Below, in pieces: positions 33,766 to 45,083 of a DNA stretch of 64,000 nucleotides. The stretch covers positions 35,073,080 through 35,137,079 of the forward strand of contig CM075773.1 in the NCBI GenBank assembly GCA_037974665.1, read 5' to 3'. Source of the stretch: Ehretia macrophylla (taxonomy: Eukaryota; Streptophyta; Magnoliopsida; Boraginales; Ehretiaceae). The translations under genes and the position numbers were made by a program. The first letter of the stretch is position 1. Each line of letters starts with the position of its first letter. Under the pieces are notes generated by a model, which was not told the origin of the DNA, made no database searches, and was given only the letters and a program-made list of their open reading frames with translations.

Positions 33766-34790
33766 TATATATATTTTTTGTTAAATCAGCAAGCAAAAGG
33801 TCCCATTAATGACATGAAAATACATAAGGTAGGTCAAAAACTAATTAAAGAGTGATCCTAACCTAAGAATATATCGTTGAAACTCATGCTAAGACCATAC
33901 AAGAAAACAAAAAGAAATAAATTCAAATCAGGTAAGTGAGGATACTAGCAAACTCAGAAAAACCTCTCATGGTTCGATAGGCCTGCCTGCAAGAAAATTA
34001 GAGATAGCCCAGAGAAATATGATCCGTGGGAAGGTGAGGGATGACTAGGTGATATCTTGACATTTGCAGAATCAAGATGTCTAGGGGATTCCACATTGCA
34101 AATATTTTGATCCTTGATAAGGGTTGCAAATCTGTCACTTCTGACCCGAGCTTAAATCTACAAAATAAAGAAATGGACAACGGGTTTTATCTCCTGTGAA
34201 TTTCCTCCGGTGTGAGAGCTAGTGATTTCTCGACAAATAACTTAATGAATAAGTGACAAATTTAGCAATAGAATATTAGTTTTGTTTGAGTTACCTTTCA
34301 ATATGTGCTCTTTGTAGTATAGGATAGGGGATCTTTTTGGATATCATCAGTAGTCCTTGGCTAAGTATGATGGTGCTATGTGACAAGTGGGAGATATTTT
34401 TTTAGCTCAAGATCTATTGAGGGTATTGAGGTATTTTTACCATTATCAATCGTCTTTAGAAAATGACAGGCCAAGTGGCACTACATGAGTCTGATCAATT
34501 TCATTTAGAACTTCAAATTTGTTATGTGAAACCTTAGACGACGGGTGGGAAGGAGTATGCTTGTTAAGGGGCTCCGAAGTGGAGTTGGAGCTGGAGGGGT
34601 GATGTTGATGCAGGTTAGCAATGGATGCATTTTTTTTCTTCCAGACATCAACCCAATCAGGCTTTTGGGGAGCTTTGTTTTCTTGGGTGGATGCCTTTAT
34701 GACACTAGGCTGAGATTGGGCAAAGGGGTATGATGAGGCGAAATAACCAACCAACTTACATGAAGTGCATTTTGATAGCTTCTAAGCATA
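33766..34790 (-). mobile_element. LINE fragment with internal deletion
   Basis: A T-rich start (33770) followed by TTAAATCAGCAAGCAAAAGG looks like a minus-strand LINE 3' end, while an ORF1-like frame lies only 0.6 kb away, so ORF2 is missing. It interrupts the right arm of the long-TIR element. Exact ends not resolved. Confidence 0.5.
34446..34754 (-). pseudogene. LINE ORF1-like fragment
   Basis: A 102-codon frame starts just after a CTSCKLVGYF-like zinc-knuckle beginning (about 34730-34775 minus strand). It continues with a Ser/Pro-rich tail (KPDWVDVWKKKNAS, HHPSSSNSTSE) as in plant LINE ORF1 proteins of the DUF4283/zinc-knuckle type. The RNA-binding N-terminal part is missing. Assignment moderate. 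Confidence 0.45.
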
Positions 34791-34994
34791 TTCAATGGTT
34801 ATTCCAACAATCCTTCCATTCGGTAGATGACAATTTAACCCAATTAGAAATAGAATTTCGTTTAAACAAACTGAAAAACTAATGAAATGAGTAAAAACAA
34901 AAAATCTATTTAGTGGGTGATTTGAAAGAAAAAAAGTTTAATAAGTTATTTGAGACTTTATATTGGTTTAATTGTCTGTGGCGCAATTTAACCA

Positions 34995-35235
34995 AAAAGA
35001 AAATCAATGGAGTTAACTTTTAGGGACCTCAAAAAAAAAGTTCACATATTTGGAGAACTTGTTTGGAATAATGCCAATAACTCGGAGAAGAGGATGTCTT
35101 ATACCCCTAAGAAAAGACGCAAACCTAAAGTTACAACGATCCTCATAGGGTAACAATATGAAGGAACAGAGGTTTTCAGCCGTTAATTCTGAATTAGCCA
35201 ACGAATTGCTTGTTAATTCCACTTCAGTTTGAGAG
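34995..35235. other. Unassigned sequence
   Basis: A minus-strand frame of 87 codons (35013-35276) runs into the adjacent MULE TIR and matches nothing I know. The word CTGAATTAGCCAAC occurs both here (35188) and right of the MULE (36571). Confidence 0.4.
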
Positions 35236-35245
35236 TACTGCAAAT

Positions 35246-36545
35246 GGTGAATAGTCCCGGATCCCCCTGTGGTCAAGCGAAACTAGTTATAGTTTTCCAG
35301 TGGTCCAAAAAATATAATCGGACCCCCCTGTGGTCCTACTCGAGCTACATACGCACCACTTTCGTTAGTCTCCGTTAAAAAAACTAACGACAACAGTTAA
35401 TTGACCAATATACCCTTAGCTTAGACGGGTAACTTTGTCCTTTTATATACTTCTTTATTCTTCTTCTTCCTTCTCAACCTGCATCTCCACGATTTCTTTC
35501 GTCTTCATCACCAACAAACTCACCACCTCGGTCCATCATTTCCTCCCTCTTCACCTAAACAAAATCACCAAGCTTCCCCCATCACCAAGTCAATCGTTGC
35601 CAACTTCGAGTTAACAGCCATGGAAATCTAGATGAACAAGACCTTGACCATACAATCATCTTTCTAGCTGCTTCCAGATCCTTTGAGCAACTCTAATGGT
35701 TGTGCTTCCTCATACAAAGGTTGTTTGGGTCTTTTTTATTTTTGTTTTGTGTAGTTAGTGGCCGTTTAATGTTGTTGATGGTGACCGATCGATTTTTAGA
35801 GTTTTTGGGCTACCAATATCTATTTCAATCAGATCTGTGTATGAATATTTTTAAGTAGCAAAAGAAAAAAAAAACTATCCATTACTTTACAAACGATTTA
35901 CTCACTACTTTTTTTCTGCAGTTTTTTGGGTTTATTTACTACCAAATCCATTACTTTACCAAATGGGTTTCTTGCCTTTCGTTGTTTCAACCACACCTTT
36001 GGGGCTTTGAACACTTTTTCTGCAATTTAATGAATCAGTTATATGAGGTGTGTCTATATAATATACATATATATATCATCAACTCATGACAAGTAATGAA
36101 TACAGAGGAAAATTATGATATTATTGACATTTCAAGTTCTTATAAACATAGGAATGGCAAGAACAAAATTTCATGGAAAACAAAAATGATGGCAAAATGG
36201 CAAAATGGAAATCAAGTTCTTATTGCACATTGAAGAGAAAGGTTAAGGAAGAAGAAAATATTAAGAAAAAGGAAGTGAAGGATAAAATGTTCATGTACAA
36301 TTGGAATTGAGGGTATTTTGGTCAGTTTTCATTGTAATTTTATTAATATTATTGTTAAAAACCATCAATAGTTGCATTATTCACGCGTGGTTAGCACTCT
36401 CCATTAGTTTGGATAGAAAAGTTGACGGAGGGGGGTTGTATGCACCTCGGGTAGGACCACAGGGGGGTTTGACTATATTTTTTGAACCACAGGAGAGTTA
36501 TAGCTAGTTTCGCTTAACTACAGGGGAGTTCAGAGTTATTCACCC
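35246..36545. mobile_element. MULE with ~10-bp target duplication
   Basis: Ends GGTGAATAGTCCCGG and the complement of GGGTGAATAACTCTG. TIR similarity extends about 150 bp (words CCCCTGTGGT and AAGCGAAACTAG on both arms). Flanks TACTGCAAAT (35236-35245) and TAAAGCAAAT (36546-36555) agree at 8 of 10 positions. No coding region. Confidence 0.75.
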
Positions 36546-37144
36546 TAAAGCAAATGCTGCATCGATGGGGAAACTGAATTAGCCAACCAGTAATTTTTTA
36601 GCATTTCATATCAGAAGGAAATGAAGATTGCCTAGTAGTTTCACAATTATCCCTTCCTACACTAATTATTATATTGTAGGAACCTGATTTTTCATTCTAC
36701 TTCTATCTATGCTTAGTGATCAGTTTACTTAACTATTACATCACCTTAGGCAATATTTATTCCTTTGAAAATCTCCAACACCATTAAAGAAATTCATCAA
36801 GTTTGAGCCAAGCCTATGACTAAGGTAACCTTCTCCCTCATTTGAAGGACTGACAACATGCATGATTGCGAATTAAGGGTAGCAACCTTTTACTTAATTG
36901 GTGTTAATCAAACGTCGCTGAGAGAGTAATTTTTTTATTCATTCGGATTCTGTTTGTATTAGAATTGGATATTGTTGCTTTATTTGTAATTTTGTGATGG
37001 ATCAGTGAGGATCCTTATTTGACAAAAAAAAAAGGGAAGATTCGTGCCTATGTCAAATTCAAATTTCCCATCAATAAATTAATCTGTGGCGGAAGTAGGG
37101 CATGCATTCACATCACATAATTTGTGCTGCCAAAACATAAATAA

Positions 37145-37512
37145 GGTAGCGATTGGTATATTGGAATGGGGTTTAAAATGGAATGACATTCCCAACCCTT
37201 TTTTATTCTCAAACTTAGTATGAAGGAATGAACTTGGGAATTCTATTCTCAAGGTAATCTTATTCTCGCGTATATAGGAATAGTCATTTCAAAACAAACA
37301 CATGAAAATGGGTCATTATCATGTGTTTGGGAATGAAGTTACCACACCCTCATATTTAAATAATAATAATAGCAAAAATAATAATAAAAATAACAATAAT
37401 AATTATAATTACAAAATAATAATTATAATAATAATAATAATAAATAAATAAATATAATAATAATTATTAGTAAAAAATAATAATAATAATTATTATTATT
37501 ATAAAAAAAAAA

Positions 37513-37546
<34 letters not shown>

Positions 37547-37894
37547 AAAATAAAAATAAAATAAAAAACTAAAAATAAAATAAAAATAAAAGTAGTAATA
37601 ATAATAATCAATAAAATTAAAATAACAAAATAATAATAATAAATAATAACAATAATGGTTATAATGATAATAAATAATACTAATAATAAATAAAAATAAC
37701 AATAAAATTAGTAATAATGTTATTTGTATAAGAATGAACTATTCCCATGTGTTTTGTCAGAAATTTATATTCCTATGTTCGTGGAAACGAGATTACTGAG
37801 GGAATGAGATTGCTAAATTCATTACTTTATACTAAGTGGGCGAATTAGAATAGAATTGAGAATATCATTTCATACCCACATACCAATTGACACC
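37145..37894. mobile_element. Harbinger-like MITE with a trinucleotide microsatellite core
   Basis: Ends GGTAGCGATTGGTA and the complement of GGTGTCAATTGGTA, flanked by TAA (37142-37144 and 37895-37897). The BAHD1 3' flank lacks this block. The middle 37360-37700 is an imperfect AAT/TAA array. Hydrophobic frames there are repeat artefacts. Confidence 0.7.
37360..37700. repeat. Long imperfect (AAT)n microsatellite
   Basis: About 340 bp composed almost entirely of AAT, TAA and AAAT units in the centre of the Harbinger-like MITE. Confidence 0.9.
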
Positions 37895-38190
37895 TAAAAT
37901 GTTATAGTTGCGCATGGGACTTTTAATGAAATTCTGTCTTTAAAATTCAAAATTGCACAAATTACAATAACTTTTTTGTTTATTCCGTACGTCTTTCCAA
38001 TAAAACCAAAAGAAATGCAATTTGAAGGCTCGTCAAGATTAACAATATAAAAGAGCCACTATTGATCCCTTTAAAAAGAAAAAAAAAAAAAAAAAACCAA
38101 CATAAAAGAGCCAAATAAGAAGCCCTAACTTCAAAGAGCTTGCACAAACACAATGCAAACTTTTTTATTTTCAGATGCAAATTTCAATTT

Positions 38191-39513
38191 CTAAAAACTT
38201 GAACCAGGAGAAGCAAACGCAAGAAGCTCTGTGTCACTTTGAAACACGGACATGACTTGCTCTGGCAGAGTTACGGATGCTTCTATTCCATCCAAAGTCT
38301 GATTATCCATTAAAAGAAAATAATTCTCATATGGTGGTGTAGCTACACTCACCTTTGTAGGCCTTCCCCATCCAAAATCTATATTGTATGTTGGGAATCT
38401 GCAGAAGCTACTACAACCATATTCCTCAATATCATTCTTGCCTTGCAACACTTGTAACTGTTCAACCTTTTCAATAGTTTCTGAGAGAAGCTCACTTGCT
38501 TTGGTAGCTTTGTATTTCTCATAGTGCTGCATTTTTTCATTCCTTATCTCGCTAACCAATCTAGAAAATTTTATCTCTGCCACATCTGTTGTTAATACCG
38601 GAAAAAAGGAAAAGAAATTTCCTGCATAGTTTACTGTGGCTGGTGGCCCCATTAGTGGGCGCAAGTTCAACATGGTAGTTAAAGCAGCTGGTTTGAATGA
38701 TCCGGAATATACCATGGATGCAGCCATGGCACATTTGTAAAGAAGTGCACTCACAACCTCAACTCGGGTGGGTTTGTACTGCATGCCTTCTTCAGCAGTA
38801 GCCTTGGCTTTGAGTTGACTTATTTTATCTGGGTGAAATATATACCTCCTGGTGATACAGTTTTGCCCTTGCTTCAAATCCAACAATGAATTAATTGATG
38901 GATCATGAATAGGAGGTAAGATAGATGATCCAATAAATTCAGGAGATGGCTTTTCGATTGATTGACGCGCCATAGCAGCCCAATCATTGATGAAGTTGCA
39001 TAATGTACGTCCATCACCAAGCTTATGACTCATGCACACGCTAATTGCTTTTCCCCCACAATCAAAATGGGTAAGTTGAGCAACCACAAGACTAGGTTGA
39101 TCAGGTGCAGAGCTCCAAGGTAAGCCACTGGGATATACGATACCTTCAGCAATATTAGTATTAGCTTCTTTAAGAAATTCAGACATTGGGCATTTGATTA
39201 ATCGAGCTTCCAAGAATGAAGCTCCCATGTCATTGCATCTGATGGTGATGTCGTCGTCGTCTTCGAGTCTTCCAGCAAATGGGTAGTAAGTGGCTAGAGT
39301 TTTTGACAATGATTCCTCAAGAAGTGAAGTTATTTGGCTAGTGGTATCTGGGTGTTTAGGGTCCTGGTTGGGATAGAAAAAGACAATGGGTATATATCTG
39401 TCAGTCATTAATTGATCGATTAAAGAGAGCTTGTGATTTTTGAGTGATGGTGGTGTTGGAAAGGATGGTTTCACCAACTTTTTGGAAATCAATTCAAAGC
39501 TCGATGAATCCAT
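38191..39513 (-). CDS. BAHD2: BAHD acyltransferase, intact (vinorine synthase-like)
   Basis: A single-exon 440-residue protein of the BAHD family, cytosolic enzymes that transfer an acyl group from acyl-CoA to an alcohol or amine. The catalytic HxxxD is HKLGD (His163-Asp167). The structural DFGWG is at 379-383, near the C terminus as usual. Other family marks are KPSFPTPP (15-22), YYPFAGRL (76-83) and CNFINDWA (172-179). Length matches the family (about 420-460). The start ATG is supported by conservation with BAHD1 and a TATA-like box 63 bp upstream. The nearest described types by motif style are clade III enzymes such as vinorine synthase and salutaridinol 7-O-acetyltransferase; the actual acceptor cannot be told from sequence. 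It is the only fully open copy in the cluster. Confidence 0.95.
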   Translation of the reverse strand: MDSSSFELISKKLVKPSFPTPPSLKNHKLSLIDQLMTDRYIPIVFFYPNQDPKHPDTTSQITSLLEESLSKTLATYYPFAGRLEDDDDITIRCNDMGASFLEARLIKCPMSEFLKEANTNIAEGIVYPSGLPWSSAPDQPSLVVAQLTHFDCGGKAISVCMSHKLGDGRTLCNFINDWAAMARQSIEKPSPEFIGSSILPPIHDPSINSLLDLKQGQNCITRRYIFHPDKISQLKAKATAEEGMQYKPTRVEVVSALLYKCAMAASMVYSGSFKPAALTTMLNLRPLMGPPATVNYAGNFFSFFPVLTTDVAEIKFSRLVSEIRNEKMQHYEKYKATKASELLSETIEKVEQLQVLQGKNDIEEYGCSSFCRFPTYNIDFGWGRPTKVSVATPPYENYFLLMDNQTLDGIEASVTLPEQVMSVFQSDTELLAFASPGSSF

Positions 39514-39574
39514 CTTAATCCTTCGGAAAATTGACTACTATTTGCAGTACTTCCTCGTCTTCTAGCTTTATCCA

Positions 39575-39584
39575 CTATATATAT
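39575..39584 (-). promoter_or_regulatory. BAHD2 TATA box
   Basis: CAATATATATAG on the minus strand lies about 63 bp upstream of the ATG. The same place holds a microsatellite in BAHD1 and CTATATATTG upstream of BAHD3. Confidence 0.65.
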
Positions 39585-39748
39585 TGCCGAGATCTACTTC
39601 TTTGCCAAATTGTCAACGCTTACTTACTCGGGTAACATGGGCCAGCTAATCAATCTCTCCTTTTTTAAGGAGTTGAATCATTTGGGCTTTGGCCTAATGC
39701 TATATTACTTGTAGTGTTTGTAAGAGATTACGAGTTTAAATTTTATTG
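39585..39748 (-). other. BAHD2 proximal 5' flank
   Basis: Similar to 15749-15850 upstream of BAHD1 (shared GCCGAGATCTACTTC and GGGTAACATGG), then diverges before the hAT element. Confidence 0.7.
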
Positions 39749-39756
39749 GTTATATT

Positions 39757-40202
39757 CAGGGACGGAGTCAGGAATTTTTGTCAGTGGGGGCTAAAATTTA
39801 TAATTTTTGAACTATACAAGTATTTTTTTCAAAAAATACATAGAATTTTAACCTTTTTATGGGTCAGTAGGGGCTAAAATCCATAATTATTGAATTGTAC
39901 GAGTACTTTTATTTTTCAATGGCGGCTAATTAATTTTTTTTAACTAAAAATACATAGATATCTAATTTTTTTTCAAAAAATACATAAAAATTTTAACGTT
40001 TTTATGGGTCAGTGGAGACTAAAATTCATAATTTTTAAATTATACTAGTACTTTTATTTTTCAGTGGGGGCTAATTAATTTTTTTTAACTAAAAATGCTT
40101 AAATATCTATTTTTTAAAAAAAAAATACATAAAAATTTTAACAATTTTTATGAGTCAGTGGGGGCTGCAGCCCCAACTGGCTCCAATATAGCTCCGCCAG
40201 TG
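39757..40202 (+). mobile_element. hAT-type element with internal tandem repeats (copy 2), 244 bp upstream of BAHD2
   Basis: Ends CAGGGACGGAGTC and the complement of CACTGGCGGAGCT. The perfect 8-bp duplication GTTATATT lies at 39749-39756 and 40203-40210. It contains the same ~144-bp internal unit as the copy at 28297, here about 2.5 times. It is absent from the BAHD1 flank. Confidence 0.9.
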
Positions 40203-40392
40203 GTTATATTGTAATATATGTTTTACAGTATTAAACCTTGCTTGAATCAATGATAATCTCGACAATACATGCAATCATACGTGAAGTCTTATTAGTTTAA
40301 TCTAAATCTCATACAAGATCTATCCAAGCAAATGCGTGCCCTCTTAGATCTCATCTGATCATATGAGCTTTTCGGAAATCATGTATTTAGCA

Positions 40393-40875
40393 GGGAAAAT
40401 CTCACATTTAGTCCTTATTGTTTGTAAAGTGTCTTAATTTAGTCTTTATTGTTTAAAATATCTTAATTTAGTCCTTATTGTTTTCTTAAAAGTTTCAATT
40501 TCATCCCTATAGTTTAAAATTTTAATTTCGCCCTTATTATTTCTCAAAAAATTTCAATTTAGTTTTTGGATAATAGGGACAAATTTGAAACTTTAACAAA
40601 ATAAAAAGGACAAATTTGAAACTTTAACAAAATAAAAAGGACAAAATTGAAACTTTAACAAAATAAAAAGGACAAAATTGAAGCTTTTTAAAAATAATAG
40701 GGATGAAGTTGAAACTTTTTTAAAAATAATAGGGACTAAATTGAGATATATTAAACAATAGGGATAAAATTAAAACTTTTGGTGAAATAATATGGACTAA
40801 ATTAAAATATTTTAAACAATAAAGACTAAACTGAGACACATTACATACAATAGGTACTAAATGTGGAATTTTTCC
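40393..40875. mobile_element. Foldback-like MULE with 9-bp target duplication
   Basis: Almost the whole 483 bp is a pair of inverted arms. The left arm repeats TTAGTCCTTATTGTTT-like words and the right arm their complements (AATAGGGACTAAATTGA). TATTTAGCA flanks it at 40384-40392 and 40876-40884; BAHD1 has one such site. Confidence 0.85.
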
Positions 40876-40884
40876 TATTTAGCA

Positions 40885-42070
40885 CCATGACAATCAGTAT
40901 AGCAAGCCAGGATATCAAAGATTATAATATATAGCAAGCACAAATTTAATTTTCTATATAGTTTCGTCAAAGTTTTGAGCTCTAGATTTGATACTCAAGG
41001 TATTAAACAATGAATGTACAATTTTAGCTAGATATTGATTGATTTCTCCTCATAATAAACTATGGAATTGTGCTCACTTATCAATCCTCAATTCTTTCTT
41101 TAGCGGATAAAAAAGGGCTTTTATTTAGCCCGTGATAGTTAAGATCCGCATCAACAATTCCAGAATTTATTATTCCTTGTATTCTTTTCCTTGGTGTAGC
41201 TGGCCATCCCGAACTTGAATCAGAGACCAATTTTTTTTCTTTTTTTTTTCAGCAAACAGGGGCGGTACCCTCTAGAATTTTATTAATAAAGAAAAAGATA
41301 CAAGAACGAAGGGAGACATTAAGCCTAACCTTCATGGGAGAATGAGGGACTTACCTGCCCTATCATCCAACTATTCTAAAAAGAATACATGCAAATAATT
41401 CCATTGTTTGAACATTTACACTACAATTTTATTAGTGTCACTTCTAGCGAACACGAGAAGGAATATATAACAATGCTAATGGTTTATGAACTCACAACTC
41501 AAAAGAGATATTGGCAAAGCTCACCTTGTGTAAGAGAATGATGATGCAGTAAGCATTTTTGTAACAACTCAATAAATAAATATATTTGTAACTTAGAAGG
41601 TTGATGGTAGGATCCTTGTTTTGTTGATCTACCGCTTCCTGTAAAGAGTGGCCTTGTAGTTCTTGAATATACTTTTGAATAATGTGTTTTGTAACAAATA
41701 GAGGTTTTTTTTTAAAAAAATTTAAAGGAGGTATACAAACTAATATTACATCATTTAGAATGTTAACTTCGAATATATAGAATTCCCAGCTGGATTATTG
41801 CGCAAGAAGCGCTCTTTTAAGAAAAGAGTAGGAAAGAAGTAATAGTGACCATGTGAATCATTAATGATATTATCAAATTAGGGTGATCTTGCGAAGATAC
41901 GCCAAGAGAAATTTTAGCAATTATGTTGATGTCTGGGTGCAAGTGGGTTTATTTCTTAACGTGGACGATTGTTTAAGCAATGTTGATATCAAGATAAGAA
42001 TCCCAAACCCTAGCTAGGAGGAGATCTAATACATTATTGAATTATTTGGCTTCCAGATCCAAAAAGGTAG
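40885..42070 (-). other. BAHD2 distal 5' flank with empty copia-B site
   Basis: Homologous to 16120-16154 joined to 30726-31440. Around 40928-40940 the sequence ATAATATATAGC is the uninterrupted target of copia-B. Confidence 0.8.
41232..41395 (-). mobile_element. LINE 3' tail fragment
   Basis: A T-rich start, then AATTTTATTAATAAA..., and GGGACTTACCTGCCCTATCATC. It parallels the 3' end of the LINE at 43254-43400 (GGGGACTTACCTGTTACATCATC). It is absent from the BAHD1 flank. Target duplication not resolved. Confidence 0.65.
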
Positions 42071-43239
42071 GGATTAAGTTCTAATCCCAGTGCAGAGGCA
42101 GCAAGGTAGAAGATAAGCATTCTTTGACCCACGTAACACGCCCCATACACATATAAAATTAATTTTATACTCTTAGTTGTTACTTGTGTACTAAAATTTT
42201 AAGGTTATAAATGTAAAAGTTTAGAAAAATGACATTGGACTAAATCTTCTTAGAATTAGAGAATAAAGAAATTATGAAAACTCAACACAACTTTACAATC
42301 ATCTATTTCACATTAATACCCTCTATTCATTGGTGATCATAATGGATTTAGTAGTTCTCATAGTACTTCAAAATGGTTTCAAAAAGTACAATCAATTATT
42401 ATATCTTGAATATTTATGATGTGAAAAAGTAGAAAACACATTTCATATTCAAGAGTTGAGCTGCAATCACTACGGAAATGTGGACATCCAATAACAAAAA
42501 AAAAAAAAAAAAAGTTTTGTTGTAACCAATGCACATTCAAAGCACAAATATTCTTTTCTCATGTAATTTTCATACATAATGCTTTCAGTTGGAAATTATT
42601 TTAGATGTTTAAATCTTGGTTATTATAATATTTTTTTCACTATCTGGTTAGAGCACACAATCGAATGTGTGCTTCATTTTTTACATTTAGTTAACATTTA
42701 GGTTTAAGTTCGTCATTTATTAGAACTTTAGTTTATATTTTGAAATTAATGCTTTACATTAAACTTAATGTTGCACTATTTAAAGTTTTAACGCATAAGT
42801 TGCCGTTCCTTTATCATGCATAAATATAAAATATACCACTCAACCAAATTAAGAAGAAAGCAAATGCCAAGCATGCATGAATCAACAGCAACATGCAAAG
42901 GTAACAATAAACAATTAAGTCAACCGCTTAACCCGAGAAGAAAGCTATATAATTGCCAATTGGGTCATTACAAGTTACAACAAGTAGAGATTTGTATTCT
43001 TTGCAGAATACAAGCAGCAACAATTCCAGCGAAGCGTAGCTCTTACTTGTCTGTAACATGCATTGCCATGAATTCGAGAAAAAAGACCTCAAAAAGCAAG
43101 TTTAGCATTCCTTTTAATTGTGGTACGCTATCCAGGTTGAATAGATCATCTAATGCCAGAAGGATAAAAAATTTAAGACAAATAATTAAATATCATACAG
43201 ATTACAGAGAGAAGCTGTTGCAAATGATTTTAATCGTTG
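42071..43239. other. Unassigned sequence
   Basis: It holds a 162-codon plus-strand frame (42816-43304) that runs into the LINE tail. The frame matches no family, has no recognisable motif and has the base composition of its surroundings. I do not call it a gene. Nothing else is seen. Confidence 0.4.
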
Positions 43240-43504
43240 CGTATAGTATTATTATTATTATTTTTTGGGCAGAAAGAAGGGTAGTTTCCTCAGGAATTTA
43301 TTAATTTATCAAAAAAAAATTACAAGAGTGGAGGGGGATATGAAAACCAAAACCTCCACGGAAGATGGGGACTTACCTGTTACATCATCTAGTCTAAACT
43401 AAAACATATATAAGTCATCTCTTCTTACAAAAAACCTAGCAAGCAACAATAACACAATAGTCCAAATAAAGATAAAGAGGGAGACCAAATCTACCATCTC
43501 TAAT

Positions 43505-43990
43505 TAGAGCCGGCCCAAGCTAAGGGCAGCTTGGGCTTGTGCCCAAGGCTCCCTTAGCTCAGGGGCTCCAATTTAAAGAATTTTTTTTTTTTTTTTTGAA
43601 TTAAAGGTCTATCTTAAATTAGTGTCTTTTAATTGAGGTTAAGAGGACCTTAGAGTCCCAAGGTAAACGAGCAGACATTCATTAATAAATTGGTTGAGAC
43701 TCTAAGGCCCCATTGGCCCCAATTAAAAGAATTTTTTATTTATTTTTTAATGATTAGTTGGGACTCTATCTTTTTATTAACTTGTAATATTATGTTATTT
43801 TATAATTTTAATTTTGGTTTTTTTTTTATATATTTGTAGTGATTATTTTAGTAGAAAATTTAGAATTTCTTTATTGAGAAAAAATCTAATTATTAAAACT
43901 CCTATTTAGATGATTGTCCAATGTTCCTAAATTGTTTGAGACGCCTATGTCTCTAATACAAGATTTAAAGGAGCCAAAGATTAAAATAAC
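43505..43990. mobile_element. Possible hAT-like insert in the LINE 3' region
   Basis: GAGCCGGCCCAAG at its left and GGGCTTGTGCCCAAGG inside resemble hAT MITE termini, and LINE similarity resumes near 44000. Matching right end and target duplication were not found. Confidence 0.3.
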
Positions 43991-44199
43991 CAGCTTTGTC
44001 GAGTCTAACCATTACCTCTAAGCTTCTTGAAGGTTATTGTAGCCTGTTGTTGAGCTTGTCGTGAAAATAAATCTCGAAGTCTAGCAAATGAGTTTGTTGA
44101 ATCAATGATTTGAAAACCTTCGACAGAAGTTCCCATATTAGCCCAAAAAAATCGGAAGGCTGATTCCCTTCTCTATAAATATGTGAGATTGTAGCTCTG

Positions 44200-44520
44200 C
44201 ATTATTGGATCAGCTGTTTAGCAGTTTCAATAACATAACAAGTGTCCTACGATCCTCGTCCTCCTTTTTGTAATATGTTAACCACACTCAATGCATCCAT
44301 TTCTATCCATAGATTTGTAATGCCTCTGTTCTTGCAAAGCTGAAGGCCTTTGATGAGTGCAAGCACCTCAGTTTTGAAGGGGATTGAGCTCCAAAGTGAA
44401 TAAGAAATCCAAAGACGAAGTTTCCTTTCTAATCTCTATCAATACCTCCTCCACCAGCTCTTCTATCATTACCGTGGACGCTACCATCAAAATTGCGGTT
44501 GTAGCAGCCCTCAACTGGTT
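44200..44520 (-). pseudogene. LINE RNase H relic
   Basis: Minus-strand pieces read EVLALIKGLQLCKNRG and IEMDALSVVNILQKGG, typical of the RNase H domain near the C terminus of plant L1-type ORF2. Frame broken. Confidence 0.6.
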
Positions 44521-44525
44521 TTTTT

Positions 44526-45062
44526 TCAAATAACCATTTTTGGAAAAGTTGAAGGAGGGTTCTCATAATAGCAGTTAAATAAACTGGAAAGGGAAGAATC
44601 ACCTTTCCAATGACATCCTTTAATCAGACCTGCTATATAGAGCTGAATAATCATTTTTCTAATTCGCCAGATTACTCTTGAAGAGTAGAATCCCATCTCT
44701 CTGTATTTAGCATTATTTCTTTCCACCCAAAGGAACCACAAAATGAGAATGGGAATAAGGATTCTAATATGACCTTTGGAGACAAAGTCCCCTGAAAAAA
44801 TCCATGTGGACATCCAATGCTTAACCATATTTGAAGATGAAAGCTTAACACCAAAAATGTTAGCAAAATATTTCCAAACTAGATGAGCAGCATTACTAGA
44901 AAAGAAACAATGCTCTAAAGATTCAACTGAATGACAGCAGCAAGATGCAGTATTGATTCCTTTACTTTGCATTCTAGTATCAACTGGAATCCAATTAAAA
45001 AATAACTTCCAAATAAAGAAAGAAATTCTAATTGGAATAGAGTTGTAGCATATATAAGACAT
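44526..45062 (-). pseudogene. LINE zinc-binding (zf-RVT) and C-terminal region
   Basis: The 178-codon open frame begins in the zf-RVT domain: RISFFIWKLFFNWIPVDTRM, then a Cys/His cluster (CCCHSVESLEHCFFSS) and HLVWKYF. It continues to a WFLWVERNNAKYRE segment, the usual lead into RNase H. It is a fragment of ORF2, with no start of its own. Confidence 0.75.
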
Positions 45063-45083
45063 TGCAATCTGTTTGCTTCTTTT

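Larger units (their letters stand above)
31750..34994. mobile_element. Long-TIR element (MULE-like) with nested insertions
   Basis: The left end GGGTAAATTGCATTG and the right end (complement of GGTTAAATTGCGCCAC) begin inverted repeats extending about 300 bp. Paired words include ATTAAACTTTTTTT and AGTTAAAGTTTCATATCACC. The right arm is interrupted by LINE sequence at about 33766-34790. The centre holds a pogo-like relic. Target duplication unclear (A-rich flanks). Confidence 0.6.
36655..38190 (-). other. BAHD2 3' flank, homologous to the BAHD1 3' flank
   Basis: It matches 4664-5490 in order, except for the Harbinger-like insertion at 37145-37894. Confidence 0.75.

Noticed and set aside
35013-35276. 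87-codon minus-strand frame
   Set aside because: Starts inside the TIR of the adjacent MULE and has no recognised domain.
37423-37702. Ile/Phe/Tyr-rich 'membrane protein' frames
   Set aside because: Translation of an AAT microsatellite.
42816-43304. 162-codon plus-strand frame
   Set aside because: No recognisable domain, composition like the surroundings, no conserved copy in the paralogous flanks, and it runs into a LINE tail.
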